Assembly: GCF_012275515.1 (NCBI RefSeq)
Contig: NZ_JAAZQL010000002.1
Location: 186,001-250,000 of the forward strand
DNA: 64,000 nt
Direction of reading: 5' to 3'
From: Novosphingobium sp. SG707
GTDB lineage: Bacteria > Pseudomonadota > Alphaproteobacteria > Sphingomonadales > Sphingomonadaceae
This document shows positions 19,275 to 28,015 of this stretch, piece after piece. Position 1 is the first letter of the stretch; each line of letters opens with the position of its first letter. Made by a program: the position numbers and the translations under genes. Under the pieces are notes generated by a model. The model was given only the letters and a program-made list of their open reading frames with translations, did no database searches and was not told the origin of the DNA.

Positions 19275-21164
19275 ATGAGCGAGCTTTATACTTCAGCCTG
19301 GCAAGAAAGCATCGAGAACCGCGAAGCTTTCTGGAGCCGCGCTGCCGGGGCTGTTGAATGGAGCAAGGAGCCGTCGCGCGCATGGGACGATGCGCGCGGC
19401 TGGTTTCCTGACGGATCCTTGAACACGGCCGTCAACGCGATTGACCGCCATGTTGCCGCCGGGCGCGGTGATGCCGCCGCCATCATCTATGACAGCCCGG
19501 TCACCGATACCGTCGAAACCTACAGCTATGCCCGTCTGGCCGATGAAGTGGGCCGCGTGGCCGCGATGCTGGCCCGCCTTGGGGTGGAGCGTGGGGATCG
19601 CGTGATCCTCTATATGCCGATGATCCCCCAGACGATGTTCGCCATGCTGGCCTGCGCACGGTTGGGCGCGGTGCATTCAGTGGTGTTCGGCGGTTTTGCC
19701 GCGCATGAACTGGCCAAGCGCATCGATGACGCCACCCCGCGCCTGATCCTGACCGCCAGCGCGGGCGTCGAGGGCAGCCGCAGGATCGCCTATAAGCCGA
19801 TGGTGGACGAGGCGCTGCGCACATCAAACCACCAGCCCGACCATGTGGTGCTGTTTCAGCGCGATGTACTGGCCGCCGACCTCATTGCGCCGCGCGATCT
19901 CGACTGGGCCGCGATGATCGAGGAAACCTCCGCCGATCCCGTGCCCCCGCCTGCCGAAATGGCGGCCGATGATCCGCTCTACATCCTCTATACCAGCGGC
20001 ACCACCGGCACCCCCAAGGGCGTCGTGCGCGAGAATGGCGGCCATGCGGTTGCTCTCACATGGAGCATGGCCAACATTTACGGCGTGGGGCCGGGCGATG
20101 TGTTCTGGGCGGCCAGCGATGTGGGCTGGGTCGTGGGCCATTCCTATATCGTCTATGCGCCCCTGCTGGTCGGGGCCACGACGGTCCTGTTCGAGGGCAA
20201 GCCTGTGGGCACGCCCGACGCCGGCACCTTCTGGCGCACGATCCAGCGCCACGGGGTCAAGATCTTCTTCACCGCCCCCACCGCGATCCGCGCCATCCGC
20301 AAGGAGGACCCCTCGGCCAGCTTCCTGCACGAGATCGGCACCGGCCCGTTGCAGGCGGTGTTTCTGGCGGGCGAGCGGGCCGATCCCGACACGATCCATT
20401 GGCTGGAGGAGCATTCCAGCCTGCCGGTGATCGACCACTGGTGGCAGACCGAACTGGGCTGGCCGGGGGTGGCCACCTGCCATGCCCTTGGCGACACGCG
20501 GCGGCGCGCGGGCAGCGCGGGCTTTCCGGTGCCGGGCTATGAATTTGCGATTCTGGGCGACGATGGCAAGGAACTGGGCCGCGATCAGTCGGGCTTTGTC
20601 GCCGTGCGCGAGCCCTTGCCGCCCGGCGCCTTCCGCACGCTGTGGAACAACAAGGCGGGCTGGGAAAAGAACTTTGCCGCTTTCCCCGGATGGTATGAAA
20701 CGGGCGATGCGGGCTATATCGACGCCGATGGCTTCGTTCATATCATGGGCCGCACCGACGACATCATCAATGTTGCGGGCCATCGTCTGTCCACCGGGCA
20801 GATGGAGCAGATCGTGGCGGCGCAGGACGGCGTGGCCGAATGCGCGGTGATCGGGGCGGATGATGCGATCAAGGGCATGGTGCCGATCGCCTTTGTCGTG
20901 CCGCGCGCCGGGTTTGATGCCGATGCCAGCCTGCCCGCGCGGGTGATCGCCGGGGTGCGGGGCGAGTTGGGCGCGGTGGCCGCGCTCAAGACCGCCTATG
21001 TGGTGGGGGCGCTGCCCAAGACGCGCTCGGGCAAGATCCTGCGCAATCTGCTGCGCAAGATCGCCAATGGCGAGGCATGGACCTGTCCGCCAACCATCGA
21101 CGATCCGGCCATCCCGGCGGGCATCGAAAACGCGATCCGGCAGAGCAGCGCGCAAGTGGCCTAG
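19275..21164 (+). CDS. prpE: Propionyl-CoA synthetase (PrpE-like)
   Basis: 629 residues of the acyl-CoA synthetase family. The short PrpE/ACSS3-like N-terminus (SELYTSAWQESIENREAFW) distinguishes it from the longer Acs at 13106-15055. ATP loop LYTSGTTGTPKG near 237, then WWQTELGWPG near 393, GRTDDIINVAGHRLSTG near 493, and [11 protein letters not shown] near the C-terminus with the regulatory Lys. ATG 19275 has GAGG upstream; an in-frame ATG four codons earlier lacks a site. It lies 41 bases after the GNAT gene, probably one transcript. Substrate preference between propionate and other short acids cannot be read from sequence. Confidence 0.9.
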   Translation: MSELYTSAWQESIENREAFWSRAAGAVEWSKEPSRAWDDARGWFPDGSLNTAVNAIDRHVAAGRGDAAAIIYDSPVTDTVETYSYARLADEVGRVAAMLARLGVERGDRVILYMPMIPQTMFAMLACARLGAVHSVVFGGFAAHELAKRIDDATPRLILTASAGVEGSRRIAYKPMVDEALRTSNHQPDHVVLFQRDVLAADLIAPRDLDWAAMIEETSADPVPPPAEMAADDPLYILYTSGTTGTPKGVVRENGGHAVALTWSMANIYGVGPGDVFWAASDVGWVVGHSYIVYAPLLVGATTVLFEGKPVGTPDAGTFWRTIQRHGVKIFFTAPTAIRAIRKEDPSASFLHEIGTGPLQAVFLAGERADPDTIHWLEEHSSLPVIDHWWQTELGWPGVATCHALGDTRRRAGSAGFPVPGYEFAILGDDGKELGRDQSGFVAVREPLPPGAFRTLWNNKAGWEKNFAAFPGWYETGDAGYIDADGFVHIMGRTDDIINVAGHRLSTGQMEQIVAAQDGVAECAVIGADDAIKGMVPIAFVVPRAGFDADASLPARVIAGVRGELGAVAALKTAYVVGALPKTRSGKILRNLLRKIANGEAWTCPPTIDDPAIPAGIENAIRQSSAQVA

Positions 21165-21174
21165 AAATGGTCGC

Positions 21175-21846
21175 CTAAAAATTGGCGCTGTAACTGAGCA
21201 TGAGACGGTCGCGCGCGCTGCCGGCCAGCGCGGCGACCTCTCCGGGGGCGGTGTCGCTGCTGCGCGAAAGGCGATATTCCAGCCGCAGATGGCCCGGCCC
21301 CATCGGCGCATCGGCCCCTGCCGACAGACGCCATCCCTCCATCATCCGGTCGCGGTTGCGCAGGGCAGGGCCGATCACGGCGCGGTCATACAATTGCGTG
21401 CGCAAGGCCCCCGCGCCCGCAAACAGCCGCGTGCCCATCGGCAAGGCCGCCAGCGCCAGCGGATAGGCCAGATGAGCGCCCACAAAGATCTCGCGCGTCA
21501 GGGACAGGCTGAAATGGTCCTGCGGATTGTCCGCCCAGTCATTGGCGTCGATCACCTTGATCCCGGCATGTTGAAAATCCAGCCCCAACAGCGCGCGCCC
21601 CTGCAGTGTGGGGTGCAGCACAGGGCGCTCCAGCGTGATGACCGCCACATCCATCCGCCGGTTGAGCGGCGTTTCGGTGCCATTGTGCGCCAGCGCGGTC
21701 ATGGCCGATTCGCTGACAATATCGGTGGAGAGATGCGCGCCGCGCAGAGCCTGGTGCAATATGCCCGCCTGGGCGCACAAGGGCGCCCACCCGAAGGCGA
21801 GCAGCGCGGCAAGCCCGGAAGTTGCAACACAAGCAAGGCGGCGCAT
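21175..21846 (-). CDS. Small outer-membrane beta-barrel protein, unknown
   Basis: 223 residues. A signal peptide ends near residue 26 (APLCAQA-G). The mature part alternates polar and hydrophobic residues, with repeated amphipathic strands (HLRLEYRLSRS, DRLMLSYSANF) and a terminal Phe, the usual outer-membrane insertion signal. The size suits an 8-12-strand barrel. I do not recognise a named family. It converges on prpE with 10 bases between stops. Function unknown. Confidence 0.75.
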   Translation of the reverse strand: MRRLACVATSGLAALLAFGWAPLCAQAGILHQALRGAHLSTDIVSESAMTALAHNGTETPLNRRMDVAVITLERPVLHPTLQGRALLGLDFQHAGIKVIDANDWADNPQDHFSLSLTREIFVGAHLAYPLALAALPMGTRLFAGAGALRTQLYDRAVIGPALRNRDRMMEGWRLSAGADAPMGPGHLRLEYRLSRSSDTAPGEVAALAGSARDRLMLSYSANF

Positions 21847-22374
21847 GGCTATCCTCCCCCGTGGACCATTTGATCCGCACTACCCGGGAATCGGCGCTTG
21901 GTTCCCGAGCCTGACAGATATAGCACGCAGGGATTGAAGATAGAATTTGCCGTATTTGGTTACATCCGGTGGTTAATACCGATTCAGGCTTTGGGCGCCG
22001 CCCCCTTTTCATTCCGCCAAGCCTGCGAAACCGGGTCGAAAAATTGCCAAAACAGGGGTGGAGCGGGGAATTTTCGCGATTAACCCATCGTCATTTTTCC
22101 GCGCCAAAGGTGAAGAAGCGGGGCGAAAATCGGCATGGCGGTGCCGGTGCGGCGCCTTGAAAGTCGCGCATTTCCGCCGATTCGCCACCCTTTGCCGGGG
22201 CGCTGTGTGTCATTTGGGCATCACTCGGCCTTGTCATGGATGTGTCATAATCCCGTCAAAAAAGTGCAACCCCCTCAACCTATTGGCGGCCTCAGTCTGC
22301 ACCTTAATACCAAATGGCCGGATGGGAATTCCTCTCCCTTTCCTCCCGCTGGCCATGCCTTTGATGGGGGTTAT
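21847..22374. other. Intergenic leader before TonB receptor
   Basis: 528 bases between two divergent envelope genes, without a supported gene. The half nearest the receptor contains TTGTCA (about 22229) and CATAAT (about 22244), but their spacing is too short for a sigma-70 promoter. I searched for cobalamin-type riboswitch boxes and did not see them. A long 5' leader for the receptor is possible. Confidence 0.5.
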
Positions 22375-24825
22375 ATGTTCTCTGCTTCTCGTTTCCTCGC
22401 TGCGGCGAGCCTGCTTGCGTTGTCCGCTCCGGCTTTCGCCGCCGAGGACGCCGCCCCGCCCACGGGTGACACCTCGGGCCTGACCGACATCGTGGTGACC
22501 GCGACCAAGCGCGAAACCAACCTGCAAAAGACGCCGATCTCGATCAGCGTGGTGAATGCCGAGGAAATCAAGAAGCGTCACGTTCAGAGCCTGTTCGACC
22601 TGGGCGACGGCGCGGTGCCTTCGCTGCGCGTGGCTCCGTTTGAAGCGCGCGTTTCGGCGCTGACCATCGGTATCCGCGGCATCGTTCCGCTGGACGCCAA
22701 TCAGCCCGCCCGTGAACAGGGCGTCGGCATCTATATCGACGGCGTGTATCTGGGCCGCCAGCATGGCGTGAACGCCGCGCTGTTCGATCTGGAGCGCATC
22801 GAAGTCCTCAAGGGTCCGCAGGGCACGCTGTTTGGCCGTAATACCGAAGGCGGCGCGCTTTCGATCGTGGCCAAGGCCCCCTCGGGCAAGTTCGGCGGTC
22901 GCATTCAGGGCGGCATCGGCAACTATGGTTCGCACAATGCCGAACTCCACCTCGACCTGCCCGAATTCCACAATTTCTCGGTCAAGCTCGATGGCGTGAT
23001 GCAGTATCAGGAGCCCATCACCAAGAACCCGATGCCGGGTCAGCTGGGCTGGGGTTATTACGACCGCAAGGGCCTGCGCGCCGCTGTGCGTTGGAAGCCC
23101 GCCGCCAACATCACCAACGATTTCTCGTTCGACGTTAGCCAGGACAAGAACACCCCGTTCTACAGCCAGCTGCTGAACTATAACCCGAACGGCTGCACCG
23201 GCACCGTCGGCGGCGTGAACACCGCGCAGTCGGCCGTTCCCAACTGCTATCTGCCCGGCACCGCCTATGCCAACCTGTCGGGCACGGTGAAGTCTCTGCC
23301 CAGCCTCGTCACCATCAACGGTTCCAGCCGCATGAGCACCGCCGACATCGGCGTGCCGCAGCAGGCCTCGGTCGACACCACGCGCGGCTACACCAACTCG
23401 CTCAAGTGGAAGGTCTCGCCGGATCTGGAAATCCGCTCGATCACCGCATGGCGTCAGGTGACGGCGACCCAGTGGGACAACTCGGGCGGCGCCCACCGCG
23501 TTCCGGTTTACACCGCCAACGGCGGTTTCAGCCGCTACAGCCTCGCCAATCTGTGGCAGGCCCAGTTCAGCCAGGAATTCCAGGCTGTGGGCAGCATTGG
23601 TAAGCTCGACTATGTCGGCGGCCTGTTCTACTTCAACGAGCATGTGAGCGACAATGCCGCCACGCCTAACTCGAACACCTGGACCACGGACAGCTCGGGC
23701 AATGTGACCGGCTATACCGTCAACTCGAACGTCTTCACCAACCCCTTCGCCTCGATCGACCGCGCTTCGGAAGTCTGGTCGAAGTCCTATGCCGTTTATG
23801 GCCAGGGCACCTATCACTTCACCGATACGGTGCATCTGACGGTCGGCGGTCGCTATACCAACGACAAGAAGCGCGGCGTGCTGCACATGTTCCGCAACGT
23901 CAATTATGACGTGAACACTACGGCTGCGGCCAATAACTTCTATACCCCGCTCAACAAGAGCTGGAACCGTTTTAACCCGATGGCGACTCTGGCCTGGGAC
24001 GTGACTTCGGACGCGCATGCCTATGCCAAGTTCTCGACCGGCTATCGCGCGGGCGGCGCCTCGTCGCGTACCGCCAACTATCTGCCGTTCAACCCGGAAG
24101 ACGTGACCGCCTATGAACTGGGTCTCAAGACCGACCTGTTCGACCGCAAGGTTCGCGTGAACCTGGCCGGTTACATCATGGACCGCAAGAACAGCCAGGT
24201 TGACGTCAGCTCGATCCAGACCGACAGCTCGACGGCGACACCCACCAACATCAATATCCTCAAGACGCTGAATGCGCCCGGCATCACCAAGATCCGCGGT
24301 ATCGAAGCCGACATCACCGCCCGCGTGGCGCCCGGCCTGACGCTGAACGCTTCTTATGCCTATACCTACACCGACATTCCGAAGATCTATATCCCGGAAA
24401 CCGGCGTGTATCAGAAGTTCTACATCGTCTATACGCCCCGCAACGCGGCTTCGGCCTCGGCTGACTACGAAGTTCCGCTGGGCGGCGCGGGCGCTCTGGC
24501 CAAGCTGCATATCGACGCGAACTATTCGCAGTCGACGCAGGCCTTCGACCAGTTCGCGACCCACAATGACGCCTCGCTGGTGTTCAACGGTCGCGTCGCT
24601 CTGGCCGATATCCCGGTCAGCGACTCCGGCCAGAAGCTGACAGTCACGCTGTGGTCGCGCAACATGTTCAACACGCAGTATGTGTTCCGCCGCGACCCCT
24701 CGAACAGCTTGCCCGGTGCGCCCACCACCAGCACCACCACGGGCAGTGTCAACAATATCCTGGGTGATTACGGCAACTTCAACGCGCCGCGCACCTTCGG
24801 CATCGATGCTGCGATCAATTTCTGA
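22375..24825 (+). CDS. TonB-dependent receptor
   Basis: 816 residues. The signal peptide ends at APAFAA (residue 22). The plug domain begins with TDIVVTATKRETNLQKTPIS, the usual sphingomonad receptor start, and includes GVGIYIDGVYLGRQHG and VLKGPQGTLFGRNTEGGALS. The C-terminal 22-strand barrel ends in AINF. ATG 22375 is preceded by GGGGG; upstream in-frame codons are not plausible because the signal peptide starts here. A strong terminator follows. It stands alone without TonB, ExbB or enzyme partners, so the ligand cannot be named. Confidence 0.93.
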   Translation: MFSASRFLAAASLLALSAPAFAAEDAAPPTGDTSGLTDIVVTATKRETNLQKTPISISVVNAEEIKKRHVQSLFDLGDGAVPSLRVAPFEARVSALTIGIRGIVPLDANQPAREQGVGIYIDGVYLGRQHGVNAALFDLERIEVLKGPQGTLFGRNTEGGALSIVAKAPSGKFGGRIQGGIGNYGSHNAELHLDLPEFHNFSVKLDGVMQYQEPITKNPMPGQLGWGYYDRKGLRAAVRWKPAANITNDFSFDVSQDKNTPFYSQLLNYNPNGCTGTVGGVNTAQSAVPNCYLPGTAYANLSGTVKSLPSLVTINGSSRMSTADIGVPQQASVDTTRGYTNSLKWKVSPDLEIRSITAWRQVTATQWDNSGGAHRVPVYTANGGFSRYSLANLWQAQFSQEFQAVGSIGKLDYVGGLFYFNEHVSDNAATPNSNTWTTDSSGNVTGYTVNSNVFTNPFASIDRASEVWSKSYAVYGQGTYHFTDTVHLTVGGRYTNDKKRGVLHMFRNVNYDVNTTAAANNFYTPLNKSWNRFNPMATLAWDVTSDAHAYAKFSTGYRAGGASSRTANYLPFNPEDVTAYELGLKTDLFDRKVRVNLAGYIMDRKNSQVDVSSIQTDSSTATPTNINILKTLNAPGITKIRGIEADITARVAPGLTLNASYAYTYTDIPKIYIPETGVYQKFYIVYTPRNAASASADYEVPLGGAGALAKLHIDANYSQSTQAFDQFATHNDASLVFNGRVALADIPVSDSGQKLTVTLWSRNMFNTQYVFRRDPSNSLPGAPTTSTTTGSVNNILGDYGNFNAPRTFGIDAAINF

Positions 24826-24850
24826 TCTGACGGCTTCGGTTTAGGACAAA

Positions 24851-24883
24851 GGCCCGCCCCGCATCGCGCGGGGCGGGCCTTTT
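24851..24883 (+). terminator. Rho-independent terminator of TonB receptor
   Basis: GGCCCGCCCCGC (24851-24862) pairs perfectly with GCGGGGCGGGCC (24868-24879) around a 5-base loop, followed by TTTT. It lies 25 bases after the receptor stop. A-residues before the left arm allow it to work in both directions. Confidence 0.9.
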
Positions 24884-25066
24884 GCCATGCGTTTGGCGGT
24901 GCTCGGGTATTGGCGATCGGTTGACTGTCAAGGTTAACAGCAAAAAAATGAATTATCATAGGTAAGGATATGCGCACTCATTTCATCGACTAAGTATTTA
25001 CCAGGCTGGTGAGTGCATATTAAGGTTTTCACGAATCGGGAGGGACGATTTCCATGATATATACGG

Positions 25067-25384
25067 ATGGAGCAATCTATGGTCAGGCGCGTCTTGGTGT
25101 TTTGTGTCTGCGATTTTTGTGGAAAGACAGTATATTGCCGCGCAAACTATAACCATTTTTATGATCTGTACGAAGACGGCCTTCCCGAAGGCTGGCAATT
25201 CATTGATGGCGAAGAATATCGTACCCTTTCGCACACGGGTGATCATTGCTCAGATTGTCTCTCTTCTTTTGAAAAGTATATCCAGAGCTGCTGCAGCCGA
25301 TGGATCAAATATGTCCGGTTCCGGTCGAATCACATTCCGCCGCTGGCGCATAATGACATGGCCGACAACTACCCCTCGTTTTAG
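25067..25384 (+). CDS. Small Cys-rich protein, zinc-ribbon-like, unknown
   Basis: 105 residues in a stretch of clearly lower GC than its surroundings. Two Cys pairs, CDFCGK (about residues 15-20) and HCSDC (about 60-64), are spaced as in a zinc-binding ribbon. Basic and aromatic residues dominate the C-terminal third. Start is uncertain: ATG 25067 or ATG 25079. No clear Shine-Dalgarno is visible. It ends 33 bases before a tRNA gene read from the other strand. The Cys pattern supports a real gene; composition suggests acquisition. No function is offered. Confidence 0.5.
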   Translation: MEQSMVRRVLVFCVCDFCGKTVYCRANYNHFYDLYEDGLPEGWQFIDGEEYRTLSHTGDHCSDCLSSFEKYIQSCCSRWIKYVRFRSNHIPPLAHNDMADNYPSF

Positions 25385-25417
25385 CGCTGGGGTTTCCGCG
25401 ATTTGAAAGGAGGAAAA

Positions 25418-25492
<75 letters not shown>

Positions 25493-25532
25493 CCATGACA
25501 TGCGCCGTCTTGGGCGCGACAGCCCCATAGCC

Positions 25533-26402
25533 TTAAAGCGCGCCGAAGGTCCAGCCCTCGGTTTGCGCAATTTTGTCATTCATCATCGCGGGGCGCCACA
25601 ATTCCCCGCGATGGGCATGGCCGCGCAGCCATGCCGCCGTGATCAGGGCGTCGGCGGCATGGTCGGAGATCATGTCGGGTATGGCACCCGGCCGACAGCC
25701 CAGCGCAGCCAGCGCCTGCGCCAGCGCAGCGCCATCGCGGATCTTGCTGGCGCGGGCGCGGCGCCCGGCGGCGATGGCGGCGATGGTGGTATAGATTTCG
25801 ACCACCACCTTGCCTCCCGCCGCCGCCGCATCCATCGGCCAGACGGCTATATCGCGCGGCAGGCGGTGCAGCAGGCGCATACCCGAAAGCGATCCTTTGC
25901 CCACCTGCGCCGCGCCCACGAGGTTGAAATTGCTGGTCGGGCTGCACCCCATCATGGCCTGCGCGGCCTCGGTCACGCGGAAGCGCCCGCGCCCACCGCC
26001 GAACAGATCGCCCTCCCGCCCCGCATGGCGGCGGAAATGGCGGGCGATTTCGGGGTGGTCGACAAAGCCGGATACGCCCAGATGAGGATCATCGGCGCAG
26101 AATGCCTCCACCATCGCCCAAAGACTGCGCGCATCGGGCGGGCTGTCGGCCCAGCCGGGAAAGAAGGCCCCCGCATCGGCAAAGGGCAGCGACTGGCCCA
26201 GATCAAAGCCGAAGATCGTTTGCGGCGGCGTCTCATCGACCAGCCATTCCAGCACCTCACCCCGCGACCAGACATGGCCGGGGCGGACCAGATGGGGCGT
26301 ATCATCCTCGGCCGCCATTATCGCCACGGCAATGCCGCGATGGCGCTCTCCGGCCGCGCCGGACCAGTCGATGGCGGCGAAATGGGTAAAGCGCGGCGTC
26401 AC
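25533..26402 (-). CDS. DUF429-like RNase H-fold protein
   Basis: 289 residues. The N-terminus FAAIDWSGA and the C-terminal DHAADALITAAWLRG give the acidic residues expected of the DUF429/RNase-H-like family. A middle IFGFDLGQSLPF adds a further Asp. Its GTG start at 26402 overlaps the rarA stop by 4 bases (GTGA), so it is translationally coupled to rarA. That pairing hints at a nucleic-acid role, but no activity is established from the sequence. The tRNA-Thr gene follows 40 bases downstream on the same strand. Confidence 0.8.
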   Translation of the reverse strand: MTPRFTHFAAIDWSGAAGERHRGIAVAIMAAEDDTPHLVRPGHVWSRGEVLEWLVDETPPQTIFGFDLGQSLPFADAGAFFPGWADSPPDARSLWAMVEAFCADDPHLGVSGFVDHPEIARHFRRHAGREGDLFGGGRGRFRVTEAAQAMMGCSPTSNFNLVGAAQVGKGSLSGMRLLHRLPRDIAVWPMDAAAAGGKVVVEIYTTIAAIAAGRRARASKIRDGAALAQALAALGCRPGAIPDMISDHAADALITAAWLRGHAHRGELWRPAMMNDKIAQTEGWTFGAL

Positions 26403-27724
26403 CCGCCCCGCTCACGCCGCTTGCGGTCCCACCATTCCAGGCGCTTGAGGATCTCGCGCTCGAAACCGCGCTCGACCGGGCGATAGAATTGCTGGGGCGC
26501 CATGCCTTCGGGCCAGTAATTCGCGCCGGAAAAGGCGTCGGGCGCGTCATGGTCATAGGCGTAATCCGCGCCATAGCCGATGTCCTTCATCAGCTTGGTC
26601 GGCGCGTTCAGGATATTGGCTGGCGGCATCAGCGACCCTGTGGCGCGGGCCGAGGCGGCCGCCTCTTTCCACCCCTTGTAGGCCGCATTCGATTTGGGCG
26701 CGCTGGCCAGATAAAGGCACGCCTGTGCGATGGCCAGTTCGCCTTCCGGGCTGCCGAGGAATTCAAAGGCATCCTTGGCGGCCAAACATTGTTGTAACGC
26801 CATTGGATCGGCCAGACCGATGTCTTCCGAGGCCATGCGCACAAGGCGGCGAAGCAGATACATCGGGTCCTCACCCGCCGTCAGCATCCGCGCCAGATAA
26901 TAAAGCGCGGCCTGCGGATCGGACCCGCGCACAGATTTATGCAGCGCGGAAATCAGATTGTAATGGCCGTCGCGGTCCTTGTCATAAACGGCCACGCGGC
27001 GTTGCAGGAATTGCCCCAATTCAGCCTGATCAAGCGGGGCGGCAATCTGCGCGTTGTAAAGCGTTTCGGCCTGACCCAGCAGGAAGCGGCCATCGCCATC
27101 CGCGCTGGCGATCAGCGCCTCGCGCGCAGGCGGCGTCAGGGGCAGGGGTACACCCTCGGCCTCCTCGGCGCGGGCCAGCAGATGGGCCAGCGCCTCGGGC
27201 GAGAGGCGGTGCAGGATCAATACCTGCGCGCGGCTGAGCAAAGCGGCGTTGAGGGCGAAGGAAGGGTTCTCCGTCGTCGCGCCCACCAGCGTCACCACGC
27301 CCTGTTCGACATAGGGCAGGAAGCCGTCCTGCTGCGCCCGGTTGAAACGATGGATCTCGTCCACAAACAGCAGCGTGCGCCGCCCGGACAGCGCCAGCGC
27401 GCCCTCGGCCTCGGCAAACATGCGTTTGAGATCCGCCACGCCGGAAAACACCGCGCTGATCGCCGCGTAACGCATGCCCACGGCGGCGGCCAGCAGGCGC
27501 GCGATGCTGGTCTTGCCGGTGCCGGGCGGGCCCCACAGGATCATGCTCGACAGGCTGCCCGCCACCACCATCCGCCCGATCGCGCCATTGGGGCCTGTCA
27601 GATGCTCCTGCCCGATCACCTCGCTCAATTCGGTCGGGCGCAGGCGTTCGGCCAAGGGAATCGCGCCCGCCGGAATGGCGCGGGGTGTTGGCGCGGGTTC
27701 GTCGGCGGCGAAAAGGTCGGGCAT
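26399..27724 (-). CDS. rarA: Replication-associated recombination protein RarA
   Basis: AAA+ ATPase of the RarA/MgsA/WHIP family, which acts at stalled replication forks. 441 residues. It opens with the LAERLRPTELSEVIGQEHL block, then Walker A GPPGTGKT near 58, Walker B VDEIHRFNRAQQD near 112, sensor 1 GATTENPSF near 135, and the C-terminal tetramerisation domain including YLLRRLVRMASEDIGLADP. The start MPDLFA at ATG 27724 matches family starts; the frame extends upstream into a repeat element and should be ignored. The gene is coupled to the DUF429-like gene. Confidence 0.95.
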   Translation of the reverse strand: MPDLFAADEPAPTPRAIPAGAIPLAERLRPTELSEVIGQEHLTGPNGAIGRMVVAGSLSSMILWGPPGTGKTSIARLLAAAVGMRYAAISAVFSGVADLKRMFAEAEGALALSGRRTLLFVDEIHRFNRAQQDGFLPYVEQGVVTLVGATTENPSFALNAALLSRAQVLILHRLSPEALAHLLARAEEAEGVPLPLTPPAREALIASADGDGRFLLGQAETLYNAQIAAPLDQAELGQFLQRRVAVYDKDRDGHYNLISALHKSVRGSDPQAALYYLARMLTAGEDPMYLLRRLVRMASEDIGLADPMALQQCLAAKDAFEFLGSPEGELAIAQACLYLASAPKSNAAYKGWKEAAASARATGSLMPPANILNAPTKLMKDIGYGADYAYDHDAPDAFSGANYWPEGMAPQQFYRPVERGFEREILKRLEWWDRKRRERGG

Positions 27725-27787
27725 GGGGGGGTATGTAGGGAGGAATGAGGGGAAAAGGAAGGTTTGCCCTAGGCAGGTGGAGGAAGA

Positions 27788-28005
27788 TGCCTCCGGCGGG
27801 CAAAGGGCGGGGGCCCTTTGCAATCCCGGTAATGGGGTGGTGGGTGGTTTGCGGCGTGGTGCTGGGGGCAATTGTTTCAAAGCCTGCGGCGCAAGCAAAT
27901 GGGCGCCGCAGGCTTTAAAATTTCAAACGCCGCGTCCGACACCAAACGTCGAACCTTTGGCGCAAACGCAGACAGTAACGGGAGCGCGAGGGTCTAGACC
28001 CTCGC
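27788..28005. repeat. Modular palindromic repeat, copy 2
   Basis: Same modules as copy 1 but in reverse order. TGCCTCCGGC starts at 27788. Module A is GCAAAGGGC-GGGG-GCCCTTTGC. Module B is AAAGCCTGCGGCGC (27879-27892) with GCGCCGCAGGCTTT (27903-27916). Module C is the perfect 20-base palindrome GCGAGGGTCTAGACCCTCGC (27986-28005). It ends 10 bases from the stop of the GT4 at 28016 and lies upstream of rarA. Confidence 0.9.
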
Positions 28006-28015
28006 ATCATCCTTT

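Noticed and set aside
21847..22374. Cobalamin or other riboswitch before the TonB receptor
   Set aside because: The conserved boxes of the common riboswitches were not found by eye.
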